Assembly: GCF_014697625.1 (NCBI RefSeq)
Contig: NZ_JACJSG010000040.1
Span: forward strand, 1 to 64,000
Length of the DNA: 64,000 bases
Direction of reading: 5' to 3'
Origin: Anabaena azotica FACHB-119
GTDB taxonomy: Bacteria; Cyanobacteriota; Cyanobacteriia; Cyanobacteriales; Nostocaceae
The number at the start of each line of letters is the position of its first letter. The first letter of the stretch is position 1. The notes beneath the pieces were generated by a model. That model was not told where the DNA came from, did no database searches, and worked only from the letters and a program-made list of their open reading frames with translations. Of the stretch, positions 44,342-52,921 are shown piece after piece. The translations under genes were made by a program, and so were the position numbers.

Positions 44342-47300
44342 TTAATCATCATCAGATTCAGGCGATTTATCATCTTTACCTGCGTTTTCTTTGTCATCTG
44401 CTAAACGATAAAGAAACTCACAAGTGTCACGAATTAAGTTGAGTTGACGACCTGCTAAACGTGCGCGATCGCCTGCAAATGCTTTCTCAAATACTTCGAT
44501 GACAAAATACTTTGCAAAGTCTAAAACGGCTTGTCTTTCTTCTTCCCGTTTACTTAATATCCAACGTCCCTCAGCAGTGGAAGCATGAACCCGATCCATG
44601 AGTTTAAAAACTTCTGCGGCGACGGCTGCAACTAAAGTGTCTCCTTGAAACACAGTTGATTCAGCTTTCAGGATAGTTTCTGCTGCAATATCGATAGGTT
44701 TGAGGACAGCATTAGACTTAGGATTATAACGCTTATTCGCCCGATAAAAACGGCGATAAAGTTCTGTTAAATTCTGGGGATGATTTAAACTCGATTCTGG
44801 TTGCACAATCAATGTTTTCGTATCCATATTATACTGCACATAAGGGTCAAAACAAGGGTAAAAATGATAGGCATAAAGCCGAATTTTCTCGATGCGTGCT
44901 GTTTCTATTCCTTGGTTACGCACCCAACGATTGAGGTAAGAAAAAACGTACAGAGGACTAGTTTCAAAATCCTTTGCAAGTTCCGTAAATCTCCCCCAGT
45001 TAGCATCGTAACCAGATTTACCTTGTCTAGCATTGACATCAAGGTGAATTGCATAGGCGGCGGTAAGCACGTTGAGAGGTGCGGGGTATTGAATACCGTT
45101 GTCAAGCCAACCCTCAAGGATGTAGTCTAGACGGAAGCGATCGCGTCTGACTAATGCACGGAAAGCATGAGGCGCACTATCGAGAAAAACGCTTTCTTCA
45201 AATTCTGCACCATCATTAAAAGGCGGAATTGGTGACTCAGAAACCACAGTTTTCACATCTAAAATCATTGGGAAAGCAAACGCCAACCAACTTGGCATAA
45301 TCCAAGATTCGGTATCTGTGCTATCTCTACCAGGTGGTAGCGCCATGAAGTAAAATGTTAAAGGTTGGTCATCAGGATAAGACAGTTTAAATGTCCGGTC
45401 TTTGTCTCGTTCTAAGTTTTCATCAATTAAAAAAGCATCCACACTTTGATAATTTTCTCGTTCTAAGTTTGCCTGTAAATCCTTACTGATAAAGTGATTA
45501 CGGACGCTGGTATCGAACCGAGTTTGTGCAATCCCATTGTATGCTTTCTGTAAAAACTTATTGGTTTCCGGTGTGAAATAATAAGTCGGATAAAAGTAGA
45601 GATAGCGATATTTCCCATCTTCAAATCTTTTACCCACCGCTTGAGTTTGATTCATCAAGATTTGCCTCAGCATCATCTCTACACCCGCAATACTTGAGAT
45701 GTTGCGTTTAGCGTTAGAACCTCCTAACATTTGCTTATTTGTATAAACTTGGGGAGTAAATAAAACTGCCGATTCCATCTGTTCTGTCACTGTATAGGCA
45801 GAATGGGAAATCGAACAGATTAATTGTCTTCCTCGTCCTGGTTTTTTAGCAGCATTATAGTTATTTAACTCATCTACAAATGTATCTACTTGAGTTTTCA
45901 CTGATGCGTCTTGATTGGTATTTGGTAACATGACAACTCTTGCTACCCACAGCCGCAAATCATCCCAACCATCAGGTAGTTGATACTGTGCAATGATGGG
46001 TGAAATTAAGCCTGTCAGATATTGAATAACTTGCTGACAAGTTTCGCGGACATTTTCAATCCCTGGATGATGTTCTAAATATTTAGCTGCGAGATAATAC
46101 CATTCATAAGGTACGCCTCCCGTATTCCCTTTCAACTTATTTTCTTTCAGGCTTTCATTGATGCGTTGAATTTCTCGAATTTGCGGTAAGTATGACGTAA
46201 GATTCCAGAATTGTGCAACCTTATGGGTTAAATCTAAAGCTGGTACTTCTGGTAGCTTTTTGTCTTTCTTGCGAATATCCTCAATGCGATTTACTGTTTC
46301 ATCCCAAATTTTCCGACTAACTAAATCACCAAACTCAGCAATTTGATCAATACGAATATCATCAGCAAATTTAAAGTCATAGTCAGCCGATAAAACCCTT
46401 TGTTGCTGAAACTTAATTAAATTATCACTGCGACTTTTCGCTACTGAATCTTTATTCGGGTTTAAGATGCGTAAGGTTGCATCCAAAGCCACCTGCATTA
46501 AGCCTGGAGAATCAAAAAATAAGTTGTAGTATTCGGCATATTTCATGCCTTTCCCATCTCTACCAAAACCTGTTTGTCTCAGGCGTAGTTGTCCTGCACA
46601 AAGAGATTTGATATTCTCAACTACAAGGTCTGGTAAATCTTTGATGTCAATAGCTGGTGCATTACGCGCAGCTAAATAAATTACTCCTGTGGGCAGATAT
46701 AACAAAGGTTCATAGTAGGTATGCTCATCTGTATTCAAACTGGTGTGAGCTTGAATTAAAGCATTGTTGACGACATTAGTTAAAACGCCTCTATTTTCAG
46801 CAATGCTGTGATAGGTAAGTTTTAATTGTCCATCACTTAATAAGTGGAGAATTTCCTTAAGTTTGGGGTGTTCTGCGTCTTGGGGATGCTTGACGATGGA
46901 GGCGAGGGAGTCAGCTAAACAAGTTAAAGCTGATAGTTGACGTAGGGTGCGATCGCGCAATACTGGATTCAACCCAAATTCCGAAAAATTCCAGTTAGTA
47001 TCCCACCTACTTTGTGCATTATAAGCCATGCACAATAAATCATCAATATATTCTTGATAAGCCTCTGAATTTTCTGGATTAATAAACTTATCCAGTCCCA
47101 ATTGCCGAACTTTCACATCAATAATTGGGCGATGTTCTGCTAACGGTAACTTCCGGCAATCATTCGGCACATCAGGGAACTTTTCAAAGTCATGTAAAAT
47201 AAACCCAGCAATTACCAAACGTCGTTCTCTTTCCTTCACCACACGCTGGACTGTAGTATCGAGTTGCTGTAACCGTCTCTCAATTAAATTAGCTGGAAAT

Positions 47301-47671
47301 AAGCCATTTAATAAATGTGTATTCAATGATTGATCAGCCGCATTATCTCGCCTAACTTTGCTTTTCCCTTCTGCTTCTCGCTGCTGGTCAATTGTATCGA
47401 AATACTTACCCCCTTTAGCAGTTACACCAATAGCTATACGTAAGAGATTTGGTAAAACATACTCAGCGAAATCTGTCATTACTTGGTCATCAGGATTTTG
47501 TGCCTGAATTGCTTCGCGCAGTAGTTTAAGACTGAGTAATTCATCTGGGGTTTCGATAGTGCGATCGCCATCACTATCAAAGCCAAAATCCCCCGATAAC
47601 CAATCATCAGCTTCAGTTTCTAAAAGTGATAATTGTTGATATTCATCTGAATTTTTACTTTTTTTAGCCAT
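44342..47671 (-). CDS. cas10d: Type I-D CRISPR-associated protein Cas10d with HD nuclease domain
   Basis: A 1109-residue large subunit of the I-D complex. The N-terminal HD nuclease domain has the motif GFILHDFEKF (H160-D161), which in I-D systems does the cutting instead of Cas3. The middle and C-terminal parts are the Cas10-like palm and helical domains and lack a clear GGDD motif. It starts at ATG 47671, eight bases inside the upstream hepT gene, so the two are translationally coupled. Expected to recognise target DNA with Csc2 and Csc1 and to be activated by PAM recognition. Confidence 0.93.
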   Translation of the reverse strand: MAKKSKNSDEYQQLSLLETEADDWLSGDFGFDSDGDRTIETPDELLSLKLLREAIQAQNPDDQVMTDFAEYVLPNLLRIAIGVTAKGGKYFDTIDQQREAEGKSKVRRDNAADQSLNTHLLNGLFPANLIERRLQQLDTTVQRVVKERERRLVIAGFILHDFEKFPDVPNDCRKLPLAEHRPIIDVKVRQLGLDKFINPENSEAYQEYIDDLLCMAYNAQSRWDTNWNFSEFGLNPVLRDRTLRQLSALTCLADSLASIVKHPQDAEHPKLKEILHLLSDGQLKLTYHSIAENRGVLTNVVNNALIQAHTSLNTDEHTYYEPLLYLPTGVIYLAARNAPAIDIKDLPDLVVENIKSLCAGQLRLRQTGFGRDGKGMKYAEYYNLFFDSPGLMQVALDATLRILNPNKDSVAKSRSDNLIKFQQQRVLSADYDFKFADDIRIDQIAEFGDLVSRKIWDETVNRIEDIRKKDKKLPEVPALDLTHKVAQFWNLTSYLPQIREIQRINESLKENKLKGNTGGVPYEWYYLAAKYLEHHPGIENVRETCQQVIQYLTGLISPIIAQYQLPDGWDDLRLWVARVVMLPNTNQDASVKTQVDTFVDELNNYNAAKKPGRGRQLICSISHSAYTVTEQMESAVLFTPQVYTNKQMLGGSNAKRNISSIAGVEMMLRQILMNQTQAVGKRFEDGKYRYLYFYPTYYFTPETNKFLQKAYNGIAQTRFDTSVRNHFISKDLQANLERENYQSVDAFLIDENLERDKDRTFKLSYPDDQPLTFYFMALPPGRDSTDTESWIMPSWLAFAFPMILDVKTVVSESPIPPFNDGAEFEESVFLDSAPHAFRALVRRDRFRLDYILEGWLDNGIQYPAPLNVLTAAYAIHLDVNARQGKSGYDANWGRFTELAKDFETSPLYVFSYLNRWVRNQGIETARIEKIRLYAYHFYPCFDPYVQYNMDTKTLIVQPESSLNHPQNLTELYRRFYRANKRYNPKSNAVLKPIDIAAETILKAESTVFQGDTLVAAVAAEVFKLMDRVHASTAEGRWILSKREEERQAVLDFAKYFVIEVFEKAFAGDRARLAGRQLNLIRDTCEFLYRLADDKENAGKDDKSPESDDD

Positions 47672-48107
47672 TTTTTTGATTCAAAGAAATTAAATAAGAG
47701 TTCACTTGGCGCACGTAAAGCGGATATTGTTGTAATGCAAAACTGATAGCTTTGAAAACTTGTTGCGGATCTATCTCGTCATACTCATGCACAAGACGAT
47801 TCCTTAATCCTGATGATGGTGCTATTTGTCTTGCTAGTTCTGGCGTGATTACTTGATATTTGCTAAGTTCTATGAAACCTTCAAAGTTAGTAACGCAATT
47901 GCCAGGATTTAATTTAGATAATATGTGTTCATTGATATCTATTGCTGCTTGAGTCATTAATTGCAGCAGTCTTTCTACAACCAGTTGTTTTTCAAAATCA
48001 TTGAGAAATTCATCTAGGCTAATAGAGCGAAACTTCTCTAAAGTATTGTAATACTTAGTAATTAACCTCAGCCTAACTAAAACTATTTCTGAATCTATGT
48101 TACTCAT
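47664..48107 (-). CDS. hepT: HepT-like HEPN toxin ribonuclease
   Basis: A 147-residue all-alpha protein (DUF86/HEPN). The catalytic Rx4-6H motif is in RNRLVHEYDE, which in HepT cleaves RNA and is controlled by its nucleotidyltransferase partner. The start at ATG 48107 overlaps the mntA stop as ATGA; a start nine bases earlier is less likely. Its own 3' end overlaps the cas10d start by 8 bp. Thus toxin, antitoxin and cas10d form one coupled transcript. Confidence 0.88.
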   Translation of the reverse strand: MSNIDSEIVLVRLRLITKYYNTLEKFRSISLDEFLNDFEKQLVVERLLQLMTQAAIDINEHILSKLNPGNCVTNFEGFIELSKYQVITPELARQIAPSSGLRNRLVHEYDEIDPQQVFKAISFALQQYPLYVRQVNSYLISLNQKNG

Positions 48108-48556
48108 GCACCCCACTTTTTCAATTCCATTTCAATAATTTTATGTTGTTCTTTACGGAAATGTTTTAACTCAGATTCAGATTTAAGTGACTTTAATTTA
48201 AACTTCTGAAATTCCCCATCATCTTTTTCAAATAACATAATCCCATCACGAGCTATAAAATGTGATATTAATTCTGAACAATGATTAACTTCTACAACGT
48301 CAATATGATCTGAATTTAATTTGAATAATTCGCCAATAACTATTGGTAATTCAAACAAACGGAAACTATTATCTTTTACATAAGTCTCACGTTGTTCTTT
48401 GTCATACAGAACAGCAAAATCCCAGTCACTCTTGGCGTTGGTGTTACCAGTAGCCCTAGAACCAAACAGAACTAACATTTTTAAGTAAGGAATTTTTTCC
48501 TGTATTTGTAGGGAAAGTTCTTGTAACTCGGCTATTGTCGGATTATTGATTTGCAT
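48104..48556 (-). CDS. mntA: MntA-like minimal nucleotidyltransferase antitoxin
   Basis: A 150-residue nucleotidyltransferase of the MNT/KNTase fold. The motif GS...DxD is present: LFGSRATGNTNAKSDWDFAV (G32-S33, D44, D46). Characterised MntA proteins silence HepT by adding AMP to a tyrosine near its active site. It precedes hepT and overlaps it by four bases. The tail is unusually long and lysine-rich. Confidence 0.88.
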   Translation of the reverse strand: MQINNPTIAELQELSLQIQEKIPYLKMLVLFGSRATGNTNAKSDWDFAVLYDKEQRETYVKDNSFRLFELPIVIGELFKLNSDHIDVVEVNHCSELISHFIARDGIMLFEKDDGEFQKFKLKSLKSESELKHFRKEQHKIIEMELKKWGA

Positions 48557-48727
48557 TTAATTATTCTCCGTAAGGATTAACATTTATTGGCTTAGGGCAA
48601 ATTAATATGAAGCTGTGTATAATTAGAGGTCGGGAATAATTGAACGCAGATGCACGCAGATAAACGCAGATAAATCAATTGATTTTATAATTGGCAACTC
48701 ATATAAAATTGGTATTACTCTACAATT

Positions 48728-49747
48728 TTATTCAATACCTTCGAGTAATTTGGCAACTTGTTCTGGTGCTGGAAGCTGATTTTTTAATTCTTGAGGCAAG
48801 GTTGAAAATACTTTATAAGTTGCTATACCAATCGGTTTATTTGATTCTCTAAGTGCATATTCAACAATAGTTTTGTTCTTAGATTTACAAAGAATAATGC
48901 CAATTGATAGGTTTTCATCCGGTAGCCTTACCTTGTCATCTAAGACAGCTAAATAAAACTGCATTTTTCCTACATATTCAGGTAAAAACTCTCCTGTTTT
49001 TAACTCAACAGCAACTAAACATTTCAATTGACGGTGATAAAGCAGTAAATCAATAAAAAATTCCTGCTCTCCAATTTCTAAGCGATACTGACTACCCACA
49101 AAGGTAAACCTGCCACCCATTTCTTGTAGGAATGGTTGAACTCTCGTTAAAATTGCTTGTTCTAATTGTCTTTCGCTGTGTTCATCTGCTAATTCCAAAA
49201 AATCAAAAGTATATTCATCTTTAACAGCTAGTTGTAGTTGATTACGGATTTCTACCGGAACGGTTTGGTTAAAATTTGTTTGGTTGAGTAAAGTTTTTTC
49301 ATAGGTTTGATTTTCAATTTGATGAATTAAAACATTCTTTGTCCAACCAAATTTACGAGTCATTCTGATGTAAAATTCACGTTCTAGGTCATCCTTGCAT
49401 TTCTCTAAAATGACTAGATTGTGTGTCCATCCAATTTCTCGCACCATTGGTGCGAGTTTTTCATTCGCGGCGTAAGTTTCATAAAACAGCCTCATTCGCC
49501 AGAGGTTAGCAGCCGAAAAACCGCTAATTCCTGCAAATTCTCTCCGCAAGTCTTTTGCTAGCTGTTCCACTACTGATTTACCCCAGCCGGCTTGCTGCTG
49601 TCGGGTAACAATCATCTGCCCAATATCCCAGTACAGGGCAATGAGTTCTTTATTAACAGCCTTCAGCGCTTCATACTGTGCAGAACGAATGCGTTGTTTC
49701 ACTTCCACTAGCAAATCTCCATACTCGTCTGGAATTGGTTTACTCAT
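48728..49747 (-). CDS. DUF1016 (YhcG-like) PD-(D/E)XK nuclease protein
   Basis: 339 residues. The N-terminal DUF1016_N domain (about 1-160) includes the words ALYWDIGQMIV and GFSAANLWRMRLFYETY; the C-terminal nuclease domain (about 180-330) has ELKTGEFLPEYVGKMQFYLAVLDD, with an ExK-type motif in LVAVELKTGEF. YhcG-type proteins are linked to DNA repair or restriction. It overlaps the DUF433 gene by four bases (ATGA), so the pair is one unit. It lies inside the cas operon on the same strand. Confidence 0.88.
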   Translation of the reverse strand: MSKPIPDEYGDLLVEVKQRIRSAQYEALKAVNKELIALYWDIGQMIVTRQQQAGWGKSVVEQLAKDLRREFAGISGFSAANLWRMRLFYETYAANEKLAPMVREIGWTHNLVILEKCKDDLEREFYIRMTRKFGWTKNVLIHQIENQTYEKTLLNQTNFNQTVPVEIRNQLQLAVKDEYTFDFLELADEHSERQLEQAILTRVQPFLQEMGGRFTFVGSQYRLEIGEQEFFIDLLLYHRQLKCLVAVELKTGEFLPEYVGKMQFYLAVLDDKVRLPDENLSIGIILCKSKNKTIVEYALRESNKPIGIATYKVFSTLPQELKNQLPAPEQVAKLLEGIE

Positions 49748-49983
49748 AGCTGTGGACTTTCAATTGAGTCATGATTAACTAACCGAGACGCATAGATTAA
49801 ACAGGCTTGTACATCTTCTTGTTCTAACCAGGGATAACCCGCTAACAAGGTTTCGATAGTATCTCCCGCCGCTAACATTCCTAAAATATGTTCAACCGCT
49901 AGGCGGCGATCGCGAATAATAGGTTTACCGCCAAAGATTTGCGGGTTGACTGTAATTCGTTCTAATAGTTTTTGTTCGTTCAT
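49744..49983 (-). CDS. DUF433 (VapB-like antitoxin fold) protein
   Basis: A 79-residue protein of DUF433: ITVNPQIFGGKPIIRDRRLAV, then LGMLAAGDTIETLLAGYPWL and EDVQACLIYA. DUF433 proteins resemble antitoxins with a winged-helix part. Normally a DUF5615 PIN-like toxin follows; here a DUF1016 protein follows with a 4-bp overlap. The start ATG at 49983 is clear. Confidence 0.85.
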   Translation of the reverse strand: MNEQKLLERITVNPQIFGGKPIIRDRRLAVEHILGMLAAGDTIETLLAGYPWLEQEDVQACLIYASRLVNHDSIESPQL

Positions 49984-50123
49984 AGAATATCTGTATAAAA
50001 ACAGTAGAACTAGGGTAGATTGCTTTATGCTGTGTACGCTGCAAACACCCTATAAATCTGGTAAGCAGGAACTTGAAACAACGACTTTCCGATTACAAGT
50101 CGGATGTACTTGTAAACAGCATC

Positions 50124-50417
50124 CTACTCTGGTGGGCAATATATATTTACTAAACCTTGCAACTCTTCAATTTCAGCATCTAGATACCTAAGACGATTCA
50201 GGATTAAATTCTTACACTCCTCAATCTGCTCATCCCGATTGCTGAATTTTTTTAATTCTTCATTGATTGCATCTAGTTTTCTCTCTAAAGCACTGATGCG
50301 ACAGCGATTTTCACGAACTTCTCTAAATAGTCTTAAAGTCAATGCTTGATCGAGATGATCAAAATCAGCATCAAGTATAAGGCTCGTCAGGTGGGGGTCG
50401 GCATTCTGTTTTCGCAT
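50124..50417 (-). CDS. Small coiled-coil hypothetical protein
   Basis: 97 residues from ATG 50417 (MRKQNADPHLTSLILDADFD); a GTG at 50456 would add 13. The C-terminal two-thirds is a predicted coiled coil (heptads in VRENRCRISALERKLDAINE and CKNLILNRLRYLDAEIEEL). No known family. It is the first small gene after cas3', between a mini-array of repeats and the DUF433 gene, so it is probably an accessory gene of the locus. Confidence 0.5.
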   Translation of the reverse strand: MRKQNADPHLTSLILDADFDHLDQALTLRLFREVRENRCRISALERKLDAINEELKKFSNRDEQIEECKNLILNRLRYLDAEIEELQGLVNIYCPPE

Positions 50418-50541
50418 TTGTCTTGCATAGAATAACAAACAGTATATAGAGTTCACAGTTTATTAACCAGGGAAACTCTTTTACCCTGTATAACACTTGT
50501 GTACTATAGTTATAGTATAAGTCTAAGGCACGAAAATTTAT

Positions 50542-50644
50542 AAAATCCCTATCAGGGATTGAAACAATACCCTGTGAACGTACTACTGTTCGTTCTTCTG
50601 CCTTTAGACATTGTATAACCAAAATCCCTATCAGGGATTGAAAC
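50542..50644 (+). CRISPR. Two-repeat remnant of a second CRISPR family
   Basis: The 24-nt word beginning AAAATCCCTATCAGG and ending GATTGAAAC occurs twice (50542-50565 and 50621-50644), 79 bp apart, giving one putative spacer of about 42 bp if the repeat is the usual 36-37 bp. The first 12 or so bases differ between copies. It ends GAAAC on the plus strand, opposite to the main array, and its core (CCCTATCAGGG) differs from CCCTAATAGGG. It lies immediately after the cas3' stop. Confidence 0.65.
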
Positions 50645-50645
50645 T

Positions 50646-52826
50646 TCAACCAATCCATATTTCATCCCCTTTGCTTTTAAACGTGTACGCCAAAGTATCA
50701 AGCAACAGCGCAGAGTGACCGAAAGCTATGGAATAGGGCGCTGTCGCATCATGGAAACTGAACCGATCGCTAATTGGGTAAATCTGAAAGTGCATCGGTA
50801 GCCTTAGCCGCATCCGCACTTCCGCCACAGGACGGCGAATTACATAACAAACTAAACCCTCTTTTTTCAGTCGTTTGTTAATTTCCCCAATCCAGTAGTT
50901 TTCCGGTTGCCAAACTTCCACACCCTTTAATACCTGCACCTTCCAAGCATCGGCGATCGCCTGCAAATCCCCAGCGTAGGTAAACTTCCAGTTCAGCCTT
51001 TCCTCCCGGTAGGAACGCAACTTCATAAATGCCATACAGTGAGTAAATCTACCTTTTGCGATCGCCACTCCTGTACGTTCTGCGGTTTCCTTAAGTGTCC
51101 GTATAAATGCCGCCTCTGTCCAAACTTCAATCTCTAAGTTACCTAAAATACCCGGTAAATCATAGGTTTTAAATCTGTCTACTTCATTTTCTTCGGTTAA
51201 ATCATACAAACCACATTGCAGAGAACTCACACCCCGGAAACTAGCAGCATCATCTGCAATGGGATTTCCCGATTTATTACCAGACAGTGCTTGCCAATCT
51301 TTTGCCCATCCTGAAACACGCCCAGCCACAGATTTTAAGCTAGTGCTAAATACTTCCTCACAGAGTTTTTGAAACTCTTGTCGGCTTTGGGCATACTGTT
51401 CTTTAATCGTGCGATCGCCTAACTTAAAGAACAAGTAAAATGACTGCACTGCACCCCAACTTTTATAATAGCCGCGAAAATCATTTATCTGGCGATATTT
51501 CTCAGCAAGAATATTATGAAAAGATGGGCGATCGCAAATCCTATCTACTTCTAAAGGTGGTGTATCACCCTGAAATAAACGTTCAACCAAAAAGTTAGGT
51601 ACTAACGCAAATGCCGTAAAGTTTTGAAACTTAATTTCTTCCCCATCCTTTTCATAACCATCATGTCTACCTAAGCGTCCCAAACGTTGAATAAAGTTAC
51701 CCGCATCAGAGGATTCAAAAATCAAGAAATTAATTTTAAAATCAACCCCGACATCAATTGTGCTAGTTCCCAGCACCAAATCAGCCGCCAAACTACCTTC
51801 TTTTTCCGCCTTTCCTGATAAGCCTGTATTTTCTCCAACTTTTAAACCATTAGGCTGCAAAATTTCTTGAAAAAATGGAGTCAAGCGTTTAACTGCGGCG
51901 ATGGAGTTAAGAATAATTGCTCCTTTACTCCCTGGATATTGCTGAAACTGCGCTAAAATTAAATTACTATTTTCTTTCAGCCAAGTTTCCGATGCTTTAA
52001 AACTCGGTTCCAAAGGAATAAAATTTAGTGAAATTGCCCGCGCAACTTGTCGCCATCCTTGATTTCTAAGTTCTTCCTCTTGTGCTGGCGTGTCAGGAAA
52101 TTGATATTTATTTTGTTCAATAGGGTTAATTTCTTGGCAACGAAATCCTGCTAGTTTTAACCTGTCAATTAGATTTTTATCTGGTGTAGCAGAAAGAAAC
52201 AGAAATTTCTTCCGGCGATTTGTGCAGCGAATTAACAACATAGTGTTAATGACACTAGCTATTTGTGGCGCAGCGAAAACATGAAACTCATCAAAGATAA
52301 ATAAGTCAAAATCCTTGTCAATTTTTGCCCACAGTTTATCAGGACTATCACCAGGAATTATATAAGCGCCGCGATGCAGATAATGAAAGATATCGGGGTT
52401 AGTTAGTAACGCTTCTCTTTGGCTAGTGAGAGTTGCGATCGCAGAACTTTTTTTCAACCCTTCATTCTCTGCATAAACTTCTAAATCAGCCCCACTCAAT
52501 CTAACTATACGCGGTTGATTTTTTGGTTGAAATTTTTCTACATACCCTTGAGTTTGCGTTTCTTGGTCACGGGCTAATTCATTAGTAGGGTAAAGTCCAA
52601 TAGCAGACAATTCACCTTGTAAAACTTCTAAATATGCAGCTAAACTTTTACCATCTCCTGTCATCGCAGTGTTAAACACCACATCAATATTCGGATTACG
52701 TAGTGCTTCTAAAGTAGCGACTTGATGCCAAGATAAAGACCAATTTTTCGGTATTTGCACCCCATCAGGTGTGGGGACTGTTTGCGAATAAACAGGTTTG
52801 AGAGTAATTTTGTAATCTTCGGACAT
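50646..52826 (-). CDS. cas3: Type I-D CRISPR-associated helicase Cas3' (no HD domain)
   Basis: A 726-residue superfamily 2 helicase, start ATG 52826 (MSEDYKITLKPVYSQTVP); an upstream reading to 53012 overlaps the divergent regulator and is not used. Walker A is TGDGKS (about 56-61), the DExH box is FIFDEFHVF, motif III is FLSATPD, and motif VI is QRLGRLGRH. There is no HD nuclease, as in I-D where the HD lies in Cas10d. It unwinds target DNA ahead of Cas10d. It is the first gene of the operon. Confidence 0.93.
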   Translation of the reverse strand: MSEDYKITLKPVYSQTVPTPDGVQIPKNWSLSWHQVATLEALRNPNIDVVFNTAMTGDGKSLAAYLEVLQGELSAIGLYPTNELARDQETQTQGYVEKFQPKNQPRIVRLSGADLEVYAENEGLKKSSAIATLTSQREALLTNPDIFHYLHRGAYIIPGDSPDKLWAKIDKDFDLFIFDEFHVFAAPQIASVINTMLLIRCTNRRKKFLFLSATPDKNLIDRLKLAGFRCQEINPIEQNKYQFPDTPAQEEELRNQGWRQVARAISLNFIPLEPSFKASETWLKENSNLILAQFQQYPGSKGAIILNSIAAVKRLTPFFQEILQPNGLKVGENTGLSGKAEKEGSLAADLVLGTSTIDVGVDFKINFLIFESSDAGNFIQRLGRLGRHDGYEKDGEEIKFQNFTAFALVPNFLVERLFQGDTPPLEVDRICDRPSFHNILAEKYRQINDFRGYYKSWGAVQSFYLFFKLGDRTIKEQYAQSRQEFQKLCEEVFSTSLKSVAGRVSGWAKDWQALSGNKSGNPIADDAASFRGVSSLQCGLYDLTEENEVDRFKTYDLPGILGNLEIEVWTEAAFIRTLKETAERTGVAIAKGRFTHCMAFMKLRSYREERLNWKFTYAGDLQAIADAWKVQVLKGVEVWQPENYWIGEINKRLKKEGLVCYVIRRPVAEVRMRLRLPMHFQIYPISDRFSFHDATAPYSIAFGHSALLLDTLAYTFKSKGDEIWIG

Positions 52827-52921
52827 ACACTTAAATAGTGTCCGTAACTGGTTGTTAAAATCTATATTGCCACGCAAAATGGAGATTGGCAAGAAGTGTA
52901 AGTATAAAAGTGTCCGTATAA
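52827..52921. promoter_or_regulatory. Divergent promoter region of cas3' and the WYL gene
   Basis: A 95-bp region between two divergent starts. The word AGTGTCCGTA occurs at both ends (52837-52846 and 52909-52918), one near each start codon. A direct-repeat pair next to a WYL regulator is a natural operator candidate, so the WYL protein might control both directions. Confidence 0.55.

Noticed and set aside
50371..50658. 95-codon open frame over the two orphan CRISPR repeats
   Set aside because: Its words FQSLIGIL and VSIPDRDF are the usual translation of CRISPR repeats; no real protein is seen.
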